Source: Pollenia angustigena | Lineage: Eukaryota > Arthropoda > Insecta > Diptera > Polleniidae | Assembly (NCBI GenBank): GCA_930367215.1 | Contig: OV884057.1 | Location: forward strand, 107,533,284 to 107,597,283 | Reading direction: 5' to 3' | DNA: 64,000 nucleotides | In this document: positions 1-10,508 of the stretch, piece after piece | How positions within the stretch are numbered: position 1 is the stretch's first letter | How the letters are laid out: the number at the start of each line of letters is the position of its first letter | Made by a program: the position numbers and the translations under genes | The notes under the pieces: generated by a model | The model's database searches: none | Told to the model about the DNA's origin: nothing | Seen by the model: only the letters and a program-made list of their open reading frames with translations

Positions 1-512
1 GACATTGTTTTGCGTATGTAAACAAACCCCACATGTATTTTACTAAAAATAATTTTTTTTAATAAAAAAGAAAGTAAATATGGATAAAAAACTGTTACCG
101 GTTGTGTTATATTAATTTTTTATTTCTTATTAATTAATCAGTTCATCCATTTTTGCTTTTGATTAAAATTCCACGTGAAATAAGTGCAGCTTACTTTATT
201 TCGCAGTTGTAAAAAAATGTTGCCAGAAACATTTCGGAACTTTTTCACAAAATGAACAGAGTACAACTCTATCAACATTATTTCATAGATATTCCGCACA
301 AGTTTTTTTCATATGCGTTTTGACAGCATTTCACGTGAAATGTTGAACAGAGTACCAGGCTTTACCACAGGAATAGAAAAAAAAGTATGAATAATTATGA
401 TGCCAACATTTACGCAGAAAAAGAATTGCACACACCATTTGAGTCAAGTGATGCGCATATGTATGCATGAAGATCCTTTTTATATAAAACAGCGCACATA
501 AATGTAATCAAA
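1..512. other. No gene seen
   Basis: AT-rich sequence without a credible coding region. The only visible structure is a 16-bp perfect palindrome built on TTTCACGTGAAA at 327-342, with a second CACGTGAAAT near 172. I assign no function. Confidence 0.5.
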
Positions 513-2692
513 TCTATTATATAAATATAAGTCGGGTTTTCCTTCCTGACGCTATAACTCCAGAACGCACGAACCGATTTCCACGGTTTTGCATTCGTTG
601 GAAAGGTCTCGGGCTCCGTGAGGTTTATAGCATATAAAATTGTTCCCCGCCCACTTTTACGCCCACTTTTTCTATTAAGCACATAACTTGAGGACGGCTT
701 GACCGATTTGGACGATTTTTTCTTTAAAGTGATCGCCATGGTCCAACTTAGGTTTATACGGAAAGAAAATTGTTCCCCGCCCACTATTACGCCCAATTTT
801 TCGATTTACCTAAAATCAGAAAACAGCTCCATTGATTTGACTAATTTTTCTTTCAAATGTTCGTATCAATGCATTTTAAGTTTCCATCTAAAGAAAAATT
901 TACCACGCCTACTTTTACGCCCACTTTTTCTATTAAGCACATAACTTGAGGATGGCTTGACCGATTTGGACGATTTTTTCTTTAAAGTGATCGCCATGGT
1001 CCAATTTAGGTTTATACGGAAAGAAAATTGTTCCCCGCACACTTTTACGCCCACTTTTTTCGATTTACCTAAAATCAGAAAACGGCTCGATCGATTTGAC
1101 TAATTTTTCTTTCAAATGTTCGTATCAATGCATTTTAAGTTTCCATCGAAAGAAAAATTTACCACGCCTACTTTTACGCCCACTTTTTCTATTAAGCACA
1201 TAACTTGAGGCTGGCTTGACCGATTTGGACGATTTTTTCTTTAAAGTGATCGCCATGGTCCAACTTAGGTTTATACGGAAAGAAAATTGTTCCCCGCCCA
1301 CTTTTTTCGATTTACCTAAAATCAGAAAACGGCTCGATCGATTTGACTAATTTTTCTTTCAAATGTTCGTATCAATGCATTTTAAGTTTCCATCGAAAGA
1401 AAAATTTACCACGCCTACTTTTACGCCCACTTTTTCTATTAAGCACATAGCTTGAGGATAGTTTGACCGGTTTGGACGACTTCTTCTTTTTTAGAGTGAT
1501 CGCCATGGTCCAACGTAGGTTTATACGGCAAGAAAATTTTGTCCCGCTCAATTTTACGCCCACTTTGTACGATTTACCTAAAATCCGAAAACGGCTCCAT
1601 AGATTTGACTAATTTTTGCTTCAAATGTTCGTATCAATGCATTTTAAGTTTCCATCGAAAGAAAAATTTACCACGCCTACTTTTACGCCCACTTTTTCTA
1701 TTAAGCACATAACTTGAGGATGGCTTGACAGATTTGGACGATTTTTTCTTTAAAGTGATCGCCATGGTCCATCTTAGGTTTATACGGAAAGAAAATTGTT
1801 CCCCGCCCACTTTTACGCCCACTTTTTTTGATTTACCTAAAATCGGAAAACGGCTTCATCGATTTGACTAATTTTTCTTTCAAATGTTCGCATCAATGCA
1901 TTTTAAGTTTACATCGAAAGAAAAATTTACCACGCCTACTTTTACGCCCACTTTTTCTATTAAGCACATAACTTGAGGATGGCTTGACCGATTTGGACGA
2001 TATCTTCTTTAAAGTGATCGCCATGGTCTAACTTAGGTTTATACGGCAAGAAAATTTTATCCCACCCACTTTTACGCCCACTTTGTACGATTTACCTAAA
2101 ATCCGAAAACGGCTCCGTAGATTTGACTAATTTTTCTTTCAAATGTTCGTATTATTCAATTTTAAGTTTTCATCGAAAGAAAAATTTACCACGCCTACTA
2201 CGAAACAATCAAAGCCGATTTGCAGGTACGATGATTTGTTGGCAGGTGATTTTTGACACACACTTCCAGTGATACCACGATCAACGCCCGCCGATGAATT
2301 AAATGCATGTTTGAAGTCGTCTGCTTTGTGGAAACACGTTAGGAAGCTCAAATTGACTCTGAAAATGCGGGTCGTGCTGCAAAACAATCAATCTCGAGAC
2401 GTATTTTCCAAACAATTGCTGGACATAGGAAAAGACAAAATCCCGGTGGATATTTCAATTTCTGCCGGTTCACCGAATCAAGTCCGAACTCATCCGAAAG
2501 GTGTTTTCAAACATTACACAAAATTACAGAAATCATGATTTGCTGAGCGAATGTGCTATATTAGCTACGTTGATGCCGACGAACTGAATTTTAAGATTCA
2601 AAGTGAAATCGCTGGAAGTTGGAGACGACAAATCGTTAGATTCCATTACTTCTCAGAACTCCCTGGGATTACCCGGATTACCTCCTCATAAA
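513..2692 (+). mobile_element. Helitron-derived segment with ~258-bp tandem array
   Basis: The segment begins with a Helitron-like 5' end (A followed by TCTATTATATAAA). It then carries about six tandem copies of a unit of roughly 258 bp, marked by ATTAAGCACATA near 674, 932, 1190, 1438, 1700 and 1959. Each unit has the motifs GACCGATTTGGACGA, GATCGCCATGGTCCA and TTTTACGCCCAC. The short reading frames on the minus strand here are the same repeat read over and over, not genes. Downstream lies a helicase fragment of Helitron type. No 3' end belonging to this copy was found, so it is a remnant. The related unit recurs at 2.85-3.3 kb and, inverted, near 50.2 kb. Confidence 0.65.
2269..2692 (+). 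pseudogene. Helitron PIF1-like helicase fragment
   Basis: The 89-residue frame at 2269-2538 contains IPRSTPADELNACLKSS and VLQNNQSRDVFSKQLLDIG. These match the late helicase motifs of the RepHel protein of insect Helitrons, which unwinds DNA during rolling-circle transposition. After the stop at 2536-2538 further helicase-like words continue in other frames to about 2690 (LLSECAILATL region), so the piece is frameshifted. The Rep nuclease and the ATP-binding part are absent. This is family recognition from memory of the protein, not a search result. Confidence 0.65.
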
Positions 2693-3558
2693 TCTATATA
2701 TATAAAATAGGATGTGTGTGTATGTATGTATGTAACGTATGGACTCCAAAACGGCTGGGCCGATTTTGATGAAATTTTCAGGGAATCTTCAGAATATTCA
2801 GGCGGGTGAAACTGTGAAGTCTGATTTTTGATCGGTCTGGGGGCGGAGGGGCGTGGCAAAATCCATAACTTGAGAACGGCTTGACCGATTTGAACGATTT
2901 TTTCTTTAAAATGATCGCCATGGTCCAACTTAGGTTTTTACGGAAAGAAAATTTTGCCCCGCCCACTTTTACGCCCACTTTTTTCGATTTACCTAAAATC
3001 AGAAAACGGCTCCATCGAGTTGACTAATTTTTCTTTCAAATGTTCGTATTAATCAACTTTAAGTTTTCATCGAAAGAAAAATTTACCACGCCTACTTTTA
3101 CGCCCACTTTTTCTATTAAGCGCATAACTGGAGAACGGCTTGACCGATTTGGACGATTTTTTCTTTAAAATGATCGCCATGGTCTAACTTAGGTTTTGCG
3201 GAAAGAAAATGTTGCCCCGCCCACTTTTACGCCAATTTTTTTGAATTACCTAAAATCAGAAAACGGCTCCATCGATTTGACTAATTTAAAATCGGAAAAC
3301 AGTTGCATCGATTTTGCGGAGCCCTAAGGGAATCAGTTCGAACAAAATTTCCACTGTTAATTCGACAACAAAAATAGGCATACGAAACCCTTATGAAAGC
3401 TGTGAAAGATGAAACTGGAGGGATTTTTTCTAAACGCTCCCGGTGGAACTGGGAAAACTTTTTTAAGTTAGCTGAATATTGATCTTACCAACTAAAATCG
3501 TCTGGTAATACAACACTAATGTTTGCTTAGGGCCAGCAACGCGGACCGGGTCAGCTGG
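2693..3558 (+). mobile_element. Helitron copy, non-autonomous
   Basis: The 5' end is A|TCTATATATATAAAATAGG and the 3' end is CAGCTGG|T at 3558, preceded by a small GACC/GGTC hairpin. This fits the Helitron rule of 5'-TC ... CTRR-3' between A and T with no target duplication. Inside are two diverged copies of the ~258-bp unit (from about 2860 and 3113) and a helicase Walker A fragment near 3430. At 866 bp it cannot code for RepHel. Confidence 0.6.
3425..3472 (+). pseudogene. Helicase Walker A remnant
   Basis: In the frame starting at 3430 the sequence reads LNAPGGTGKTFLS followed by a stop. This is the P-loop signature of the PIF1-family helicase domain of Helitrons. Nothing else of the protein is contiguous with it, so it is a captured or leftover scrap. 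Confidence 0.6.
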
Positions 3559-4071
3559 TTATTAAATAAAACTGAACCTGCATATCCTGTCTCTCTGACA
3601 AACCTAGTATACCATCTTCACAACTTATTATGGTGGAGGGTATAAACAAAATTTTTGACTAATGACAAAAAATAAATAAAAAAGTTATTAAAATAAGTTT
3701 ACCAAAAAATGTTAACAAAAATTTTTAAAAATGGCAGATTTGAAACTGTTTGCATTGCTAATAAAATGAATATGGGGAGGTAGTCGGTTCCACAAACAAA
3801 TTGTATAACGTAAAAAAAAGGTTTTTTTCTGGAAATCAAGTGCAAACCAATTGGTATTCAAGTTTGAATTTCAAGTTTCAAGGGTCGAGATATACTTTTG
3901 TCACACTCTATATCAAAAGCATTCTCCAGTATTATGGGAATGTGAAATCAAGTAAATATTAGTAAAACATTTTGAAGCTTGTACCTATAGAACTTAAAAA
4001 TACGTTTGAACTCAGGTTTATTTCCAGTTCAATTTAAAACATTTGAAATTTTATTTTTGAGTGCTTATTGG
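3559..4071. other. No gene seen; repeat debris
   Basis: No coding region. The stretch CTTATTATGGTGGAGGGTATA near 3625 resembles the end of the dispersed repeat at 42.17-42.20 kb (TTGTGGTGGAGGGTATG), suggesting a transposon terminus. The rest is unassigned AT-rich sequence. Confidence 0.4.
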
Positions 4072-4296
4072 CAAGGTATATTTACACAAGGTAGACTCAT
4101 TTGGGAGTGTATACATGCTGCTCTATAAAAGGAACCGAGTTGTCAAAATTGTCTTCATATAAAACAAAAACAATTTAACGCACACATGTACAAATTTTTT
4201 CTCATATACACGAAATTTGACGTAAAGGTTCCAACAAGGGGTAATCAGCTGACAAACATATGGGCCAACGAGTTTACCTTGTGTAAATATTCCTTG
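4072..4296. mobile_element. hAT-type MITE, 225 bp
   Basis: Inverted ends begin CAAGGTATATTTACACAAGG (left) and, on the reverse strand, CAAGGAATATTTACACAAGG (right); similarity continues for about 35 bp. The element is flanked by an exact 8-bp direct repeat CTTATTGG at 4064-4071 and 4297-4304. An 8-bp target duplication with CA-starting ends points to the hAT superfamily. No coding capacity; the frame crossing it is accidental. Confidence 0.85.
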
Positions 4297-4304
4297 CTTA
4301 TTGG

Positions 4305-4656
4305 GATTATATTAATAAAAATTAATCTTCACACGCATTCTTACGCTCTTTCATTTAGTGCACGAGAGTACACAATTCAGTCGTCGATTATCAAGCGATG
4401 AGTGCACATGCGGCGGATGCTTACGAATTTTTTTGTTTTTATTAAGAATACTTGTCTCTTTATTCACTAATACTAATATAAATCAATACAACCACAATAG
4501 ACATCACTGATCTAGACTAACGCGCAACTTTACTTCAAATTTGGGAAAAATTGGACAACTGCCACGCCCACTGCCAACACTATTACGCAATTCTGCATTG
4601 AACATAATAAATGTTATATTACGGGCTTATTCGGCTTAAAATTAACTAATTTAATT
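4305..4656. other. No gene seen
   Basis: Unassigned sequence between two MITEs. Neither strand shows a credible coding region. Confidence 0.4.
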
Positions 4657-4884
4657 CAGATCCTGTTATTTGCGTAAATCGCCTAAAGCTTCAAAATCAG
4701 CTTTAACAACCGATGTTTTACCATTATTGAAAGACCCATGTACATATGTATGTTTATAATTACATTATTTTATTCTTCGCCAGAGTCAGCAAAATATTAT
4801 TCTGGGTCTTTCAATAATGGTAAAACATCGGTTGTTAAAACTCATTTTTAAGCTTTAGGCGATTTACGCAAATAACAGGATCTG
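4657..4884. mobile_element. Foldback MITE with ~80-bp arms
   Basis: The left arm starts CAGATCCTGTTATTTGCG and the right arm is its reverse complement, ending CAGGATCTG. The arms run about 80 bp, through the words GCCTAAAGCTT and ACAACCGATGTTTTACC, and enclose a loop of about 65 bp. I see no convincing target duplication, so the family is not assigned. Confidence 0.7.
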
Positions 4885-5102
4885 ATGACATTAAAAGCCT
4901 ATGCAATATATCTTTATTTGTCAAGCCTTTCGTTTTCAATACAAAATGTATGCCCTGAATATCGCTCTATAATACATTTAGTAGGCTTTATTTTAAAATG
5001 TAATAAGACTTTTATCAATTTTATATCTGCAATACATCTAATATTCAAAAAGAATTTTAAAAAAATATTAAAGAACAACAAATTCGAAGTATCCAAACAT
5101 TA

Positions 5103-5900
5103 GCTGCGTTCGTTTACCCCAAAATATGAAAAAAATTTTACAAATTTGTACTGGATTTTACTGAAATGCGTTCGCGTATACATAAATTTGCAAAAGAGAG
5201 CATCTACTGAGTGAGTAAAGTGACAGTTGTCAGCAAAGAGCCTGCAAATTTTCATTGAACAAATTTTTGCCTGTAAAATCCAGAAGAAAACAAAAACATG
5301 ATTTAATATAGTAAACAAGCAAAAACATACGATTTGCAAACAAAAAGTCTGCAAATTGTAAAAAAAGCATTTAAAAGAACAAAAACTGAATTAACCGTGC
5401 AGCATAAACTAAAAACTAGTTTTCTTATAGGTATTTTTGAAAAGTAAATTAAATTTAATATAAATAACATTGCATTAATATTTTAGAGATTTAAACCTAA
5501 TAAATATATGAATACTTCTTACTGCATATTATTCTGGGTACCGAATATTAAGTATTCACGTATTTTCGTATGTTATTTAACTAAAAGCTTAAAAGTCATA
5601 TACAAACTAAATATTTCTAAAAGCTTCCAAGTTCATTTAATAAATACATTTGCTACGAATTTAAAATTATTAAAATGCAATGCATCAAGTACCAAAACAA
5701 TATATACTTGGTAGTCTAAATAACACATATTTTACAATACTATACTTTTTAGCGATCATATGTTTGAATTAACCTTTTTTTTTGCAATTTTTCCGTTCGT
5801 TTCCTTTTTATTGCAAGAGCCAGTTTTGAGAGTAAAATTTTCATATTGCACAAAATTTACTCACCTACTGGATTTTACTGGAAGAGTAAACAAACGCGCC
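5103..5900. mobile_element. MITE-like element A (GNTGCGTTYG ends)
   Basis: Ends are GCTGCGTTCGTTTAC (left) and, reversed, GGCGCGTTTGTTTAC (right), each flanked by TA (5101-5102 and 5901-5902). Subterminal ACTGGATTTTACTG words occur near both ends. About 800 bp with no coding frame of note. The TA flanks suggest a TA-targeting DNA transposon, family uncertain. Confidence 0.6.
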
Positions 5901-6097
5901 TATTGATTATTTTCAGCAAGAACTATTCCATATTTATGTAAATAAAACAAATCACTTTGTGATACCGTTATATTTTTATTGTTTACACATTTTTTTAAAC
6001 TTGTTTTTGTTAATATCAGGGTTGTTTTTTTAATTGTACTAAATTTATTTAACAGAAAAAAGAAGTTTTTTTTAAATTACATCCCGCTAAAACAATA

Positions 6098-6997
6098 GGT
6101 GCGTTTGAGTACTTTTACAGTAAAATGCAGTAAATGAGTAAACTAAAAAATTTTCTCTCACAAAAAGCTGTTATCCAAAAAAGTACGCGAACGCAAAATT
6201 TGTAAAAATTCGTAAAATAAAGGCAACAGCTGATGGCAAATAGTTGAAGTGTTGAAAAATATTGACACTTTTGACTACTTAACTTGTTTTCTTATCGGTA
6301 CTCGATTAAATACTTTTTATAACACGAACATTTTTGAAAAATACAAACAAACTATTTTATGTAATCTTTCATATTTGTTTGTTTTTAATTTCTTTGATTT
6401 TACTAATTTGTAGCGGCTTTAAAGTATTTTATTTAAAAGAACATGAATAATTTTTTTGCTATTGATTACTTAAGTACCCAAATACTTTACACTTTTCCTT
6501 TTTCTTCTTTGAACATGAATTGGCGTTCAAATGATTCATGTCATGTTGACGACATGTATTTTTTTGATATTGAAAACAATAACCAAATTAAACAACGAAT
6601 ATAAAAGCAAAACGTAAAGACAAAGCAATCTTGTCAATAAGACATGAGCCGTATGAACTCAGACTCACAAACAAGTTTAATTAATTAATATTTATTCAAT
6701 TTTTGTTTTGGTTTAATTTTTATTTCAACTTTTCTTTTATTTAACAATTTTTTCACAATTTGTATGCTTTTTATTTGTTACTTTACCTTTTGAAACATAT
6801 GTTTTTTTTTTGATTTACTAAATTTTACTGCAAAAATTTCTGCAGGAAAAATTTGTAAGTACTCAGACAAGAACTGTCACTTTTCGCTCTCAATTTATGT
6901 TCTCATTTACTGCATTTTGTGTACTCGAACGCAATTTCGTAAAATGCAGTAAAGTTTAGTAAAAAATAGTAAAAACTTTTGTGTTCTCGAACGCAAC
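6098..6997. mobile_element. MITE-like element B, relative of element A
   Basis: Ends are GGTGCGTTTGAGTAC (left) and, reversed, GTTGCGTTCGAGAAC (right), with TA on both sides (6096-6097 and 6998-6999). The subterminal parts repeat TTTTACTGCATTTTAC-like words in both orientations. It is 900 bp long and non-coding. It shares end sequence with the element 200 bp upstream, so both probably used the same transposase. Confidence 0.6.
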
Positions 6998-7009
6998 TAA
7001 TGAAATCTG

Positions 7010-7872
7010 ACACTGTGCGGTTTTTCGAATTTTACTACAACAGCGTTATTTGTTACTAAAGTGTTGTCAGAGAATGGGCTTTATATGGGGCTTATGGTAA
7101 GTAATGCTCAGATCTTCACGAAAATTAACTGTGTGGTTTCTTGTCATATAAAACTATGACAGGCTAAAATTGATTACAATTCCATTATTCGTAACGGTTT
7201 TACGCGTACTAAAGTGTGGGGTCTATGGTAAATTATAGACCAATCTTTACCAAATTTTGTATAATTTTGGTATGAATTTGTGCAAAATTTCAATATGTAT
7301 GTGAATTCCGCCATTATTTATGTAAGTTTTTGTAAACAAATTATTTCTTAGGATTGATTTCAATCCTGAACTTCTAAGGAGAACAAGAAACCATTTGAAG
7401 CCAATATTGTTCTTTTCTTTTGAGTTTTTCAGACATGAGCGTGTTTTCAACAAACTAACAGACAGACGATGGCGCAATCGACTAAGAATTACTTAAGGAT
7501 ATGTACACTTTATGAACGGAAGGAATTATTTACTAAATCACCAAAAAAGATTGCCTGAACCAAGAAAACTTTGCAACATTCTCGTCCAAGCCAAAATTTT
7601 CATCTTGTCAACTTTTGTGTGGCTTGGTTTAAGCAAAAAGTTTTGAGTCAAAGCAAACTAAAATTAAGCTTAAAAAACATGAGTTTAACCCATTTCGTCC
7701 CAGCGATTTTTTTTTTGAGTTACTTAATAAAACGTGGTGGCTGATAGATAATATGGGACTAGAAAACACGAATCTGAAGTCCAAATTTTTTTTAGATTTT
7801 TTGTTTTTGAGAAAAATGGTGTTCGATTAATCGAACATTGGGCACTATTCAGCATTTTTGTTTAATTGCTCC
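7010..7872. repeat. Dispersed repeat, then unassigned sequence
   Basis: From 7010 to about 7330 the sequence has words of the 41.1-42.2 kb array (GGTTTTACGCGTACTAAA, TATGGTAAATTATAGACC, ATCTTCACGAAAATT). Near 7815-7860 is TTCGATTAATCGAACATTGG followed by GCACTATTC, whose inverted relative occurs near 28,955-29,000. No credible gene. Confidence 0.45.
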
Positions 7873-7951
7873 TAGATTGTAAATATAGAAAACCTAAGTT
7901 TTTTATAAACTGAACGTAATTCATTTTATTTAATAATAGATTGTAAATATA
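7873..7951. repeat. Short tandem duplication at the Polinton target
   Basis: A block starting TAGATTGTAAATATAG at 7873 and running to about 7936 starts again at 7937 and is cut by the Polinton after AATATA. The rest of the second block continues on the far side at 27,391. The target was therefore already a ~64-bp tandem duplicate. Confidence 0.75.
7946..7951. other. Polinton target site duplication, left copy
   Basis: AATATA directly precedes the element end AGTAGTGTG. The same six bases follow the other end at 27,391-27,396. Six bases is the Polinton standard. Confidence 0.85.
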
Positions 7952-8948
7952 AGTAGTGTGTTTAGAGCGGTTCTAGCGCAACTACGCCATACAAAGTTGG
8001 GAGCAAGCCGTAACCCAATAAACAATTTAATGTAAAAACTATCGCCTATATGTCGCCTTCTTATCGCCTCCAATACAAATTTAGGTGCATGCAAGCAAAC
8101 AATTGTTTGCTGGGTTATACATTCACTCCTGAGAAATAGAGGCAAAAGGGACATGACGTGTAAAAAAAAGTTGTTTATTTATGATTTTTAAAATTTTGTG
8201 GGGGATGATAATTTTACTTGTGCATAAGAATTTGTGGGAAAATTTTTTTTTGTTTAATTAGTGGCAGGTGTTAAATTTCTTCGTGTTCGTGTCTTGAAGA
8301 TTTTAAAATTTTGTGAGGGATGATAATTTTACTTGTGCGTTTTCGTATTAAAGATAAAACTGATCGTGGAATAATTATTTTTAGTTTTTTCAGTTATTGT
8401 GTGTGTGTTTAGAATAGTTAATGACTTTGTTGCATAGGTTTTCTAGTGACTTTTTATATACATACCTCGGTAGGCTTGTGGGATAGTGAGCTAATCTCAG
8501 TATAAGGGTTGCATATTTGATTATCACCAGAGACTCTGGTCTGTTTTACTATAGCAGACTAAGGATCTAAGCAACTATTGATCGGTTGTGTGTGTTTGTG
8601 TGTATGATTGATAGCGATTATTCATGTGAAAAGTAGGATTCCATCCACTTTTTTTTGAATCAACAGCAACCAGCTGCACATTAACTGTGTTTACATAATT
8701 AATCAGCATAAATACTCAGAATTATATTACAAAAAACAGTAGAAAGTAACTTATTGGTTAATATTTTTCCTTATCGTACTCTACTCCTCCATATTTATAA
8801 CAACAACAACAACAACAACTTAGAATATACATGAATAGAGCTGACGCAGCTGTGACAAGTCAAACAGAAAACAAAAACTAAGAATGTTTGGTTTTCTGAA
8901 ATTCTTTAATTCTACTAAAATAAGCCCCGCCCCTTATTTATAAATTTT
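7952..8948. repeat. Polinton left terminal inverted repeat, outer part
   Basis: This stretch is the inverse of the right repeat at about 26,350-27,390 with scattered differences. The right copy has extra ATAGGCGATG-type short repeats near 27,270-27,300 that are reduced here. A (CAACAA)n tract lies near 8800. The short frame at 7930-8154 is repeat sequence, not a gene. Confidence 0.85.
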
Positions 8949-8949
8949 G

Positions 8950-9412
8950 TAGTGTACCCTAATACACTTTGCCAAATGAAGATGGGCCACCCTAATAAAT
9001 AACCAGTCATAATAAAACAACTTGATACCACACATGCAGTCAATACAAACAAATCAATGAACACATTGATTTGTTAAAAGTGCAACATGTGCAGTTTGGA
9101 AAATTGAGTGACTAAATTTTAAACTCAATTTCCCAAACTAAATTATGATTGGTTATGAAACCAAAAAGGGGAAATAGAATAAGAAATTAGACTAAGTTAA
9201 ATTTTGTATATAAAGGGGCGCACTGCCCAGAATAAATCAGATTTTATTTGAACTACAAATCGGCAACATCTGCCTTGTGTTTTTAAATAATAGAAAATCT
9301 CCTTTTGCCCTCTAACCATAGAGACTGGCAAAAGTAAATAGTGTGACTAGTGGCAAACTCTGCCAGTCACAAAAACATTACACTTTAAAATATTTGAACA
9401 CTTAACTTTACA
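8950..9412 (+). repeat. 5' LTR
   Basis: It starts (T)AGTGTACCC and ends CTTTACA. It contains a TATA box (GTATATAAAGGGG near 9207), an AATAAA near 9232, and a perfect 12-bp-stem hairpin (AACAAATCAATG ... CATTGATTTGTT) near 9049-9076. It matches the 3' LTR base for base as far as I can read. The first one or two bases are uncertain. Confidence 0.9.
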
Positions 9413-9430
9413 TGGCGATCCTGCCTAAAC
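9413..9430 (+). other. Primer-binding site
   Basis: TGGCGATCCTGCC follows the 5' LTR directly. TGG at this position is the usual start of a tRNA-primed minus-strand primer site. I cannot name the tRNA with certainty. Confidence 0.65.
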
Positions 9431-9466
9431 GGACCAAAATAATATTCTGAAGGCGACATATCCTAA

Positions 9467-9861
9467 ACTAAAAAACAGACAGCTCGTAAATCCACTGGTG
9501 CTAAAGCCCCTCGTAAACAATTGGTTACCAAAGCTACTAGTAAATCAGCCCCTTCCACCGGCGGTATAAAGAAACTCCAGCACTATCGCCCCGGTACTAT
9601 GGCTTTGCGCGAAATCTGTCGTTGTCAGAAATCCACAGAATTGCTTATTCGCAATTTGCACTTCCAACGTTTAGTGCACAGGATTTCAAAAATGATTTAC
9701 GTTTCCAGTCTGCTGCCATTCGAGCTTTGCAGGAAGCTTCGGAAGCCTACTTGGATGGATCGGTTGAAGACACTAACTTGTACGCCATTCATGCCAAGCG
9801 TGTCACCATCATGCCTAGCGACATTCAGTTGGCCCGCCTTATTCGTGGTGAACGTGCTTAG
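9467..9861 (+). pseudogene. Histone H3.3-derived pseudogene inside LTR element
   Basis: Conceptual translation follows histone H3 from the QTARKSTG tail to the C-terminal RGERA and stop at 9859-9861. Two H3.3-specific positions are kept: S31 in SAPSTGG (replication histones have PATGG) and the AAI of QSAAI in place of SAVM. It lacks an initiator and the first residues. About 10 nt are missing near 9680, which shifts the frame between the alpha-N part (frame from 9521) and the histone-fold C-terminal half (9622-9861). Several conserved residues are changed, for example R and Y to C in the [11 protein letters not shown] stretch. Sense orientation matches the element. H3.3 mRNA is polyadenylated, unlike replication histones, so capture by template switching is plausible. 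It is not a working histone gene. Confidence 0.85.
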
Positions 9862-10508
9862 GCTGTTCAAAATTTGTTTGACAATTTTTTCATTCAAAAA
9901 TAATTTTATTGAAAAAACAATTTAAAACAATTTTAAACCACTATATGTTTGTTCTCTAATTTGTTTCAAACTAAATATTAACTAAAAAGTATACATTTAA
10001 AAAATTAATAATAAACAAATTTTTACAAGAGAAAAAAAAATTTTACTAATGAACAAACATAATATTAATAATATTGATACAGTACATAGTTCGTAATCAT
10101 ACAATAGTAATTAAAGTAATTATATATATATATAAATCCCCAAAATTATCTACATATTTGTTAAAGTCATTAACTATAGAGAAAATTGCTAACACCAAAA
10201 AGTGTTACACACATAAAAACTCTAAACAACAACAAATTCAACAGTAATTCTAAAAGGCATTAAACTTTAAACTGACCCACTTAAGAAAATTATGACATAT
10301 TAGGTTACAATAACATAAACAATGACGAACGTAAAAAAAAAAAATAATAATGAAAGAGCTACAAATTAACAACAATGACAAAAATGCAATATCATCACTA
10401 ATCATAATTTAAAAAAAAAAAAAATACCAAAATGTTTGGACAACGAAAAATTAACTAGCAACAATTTTTACAATCAGGAAATCATAACCTCAGACAACAC
10501 ACCGGTAT
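9862..10508 (+). other. Non-coding interior of the LTR element
   Basis: Very AT-rich sequence with A-runs (for example near 10,335 and 10,415) and a TATATA tract near 10,123. No gag, protease or reverse transcriptase motifs are seen where they should be. The first part may derive from the H3.3 3' untranslated region; this is inference. Confidence 0.5.

Noticed and set aside
410..1822. Several 60- to 130-residue minus-strand proteins with shared sequence
   Set aside because: They are the same frame read through successive ~258-bp tandem repeats; there is no domain and no conserved start.
7930..8154. 74-residue minus-strand ORF
   Set aside because: It spans the Polinton terminus and crosses the insertion border, so it is accidental.
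9521..9925. A functional histone H3 gene
   Set aside because: It has no initiator or N-terminal residues, a ~10-nt deletion breaks the frame, and many invariant residues are changed. It lies inside an LTR element.
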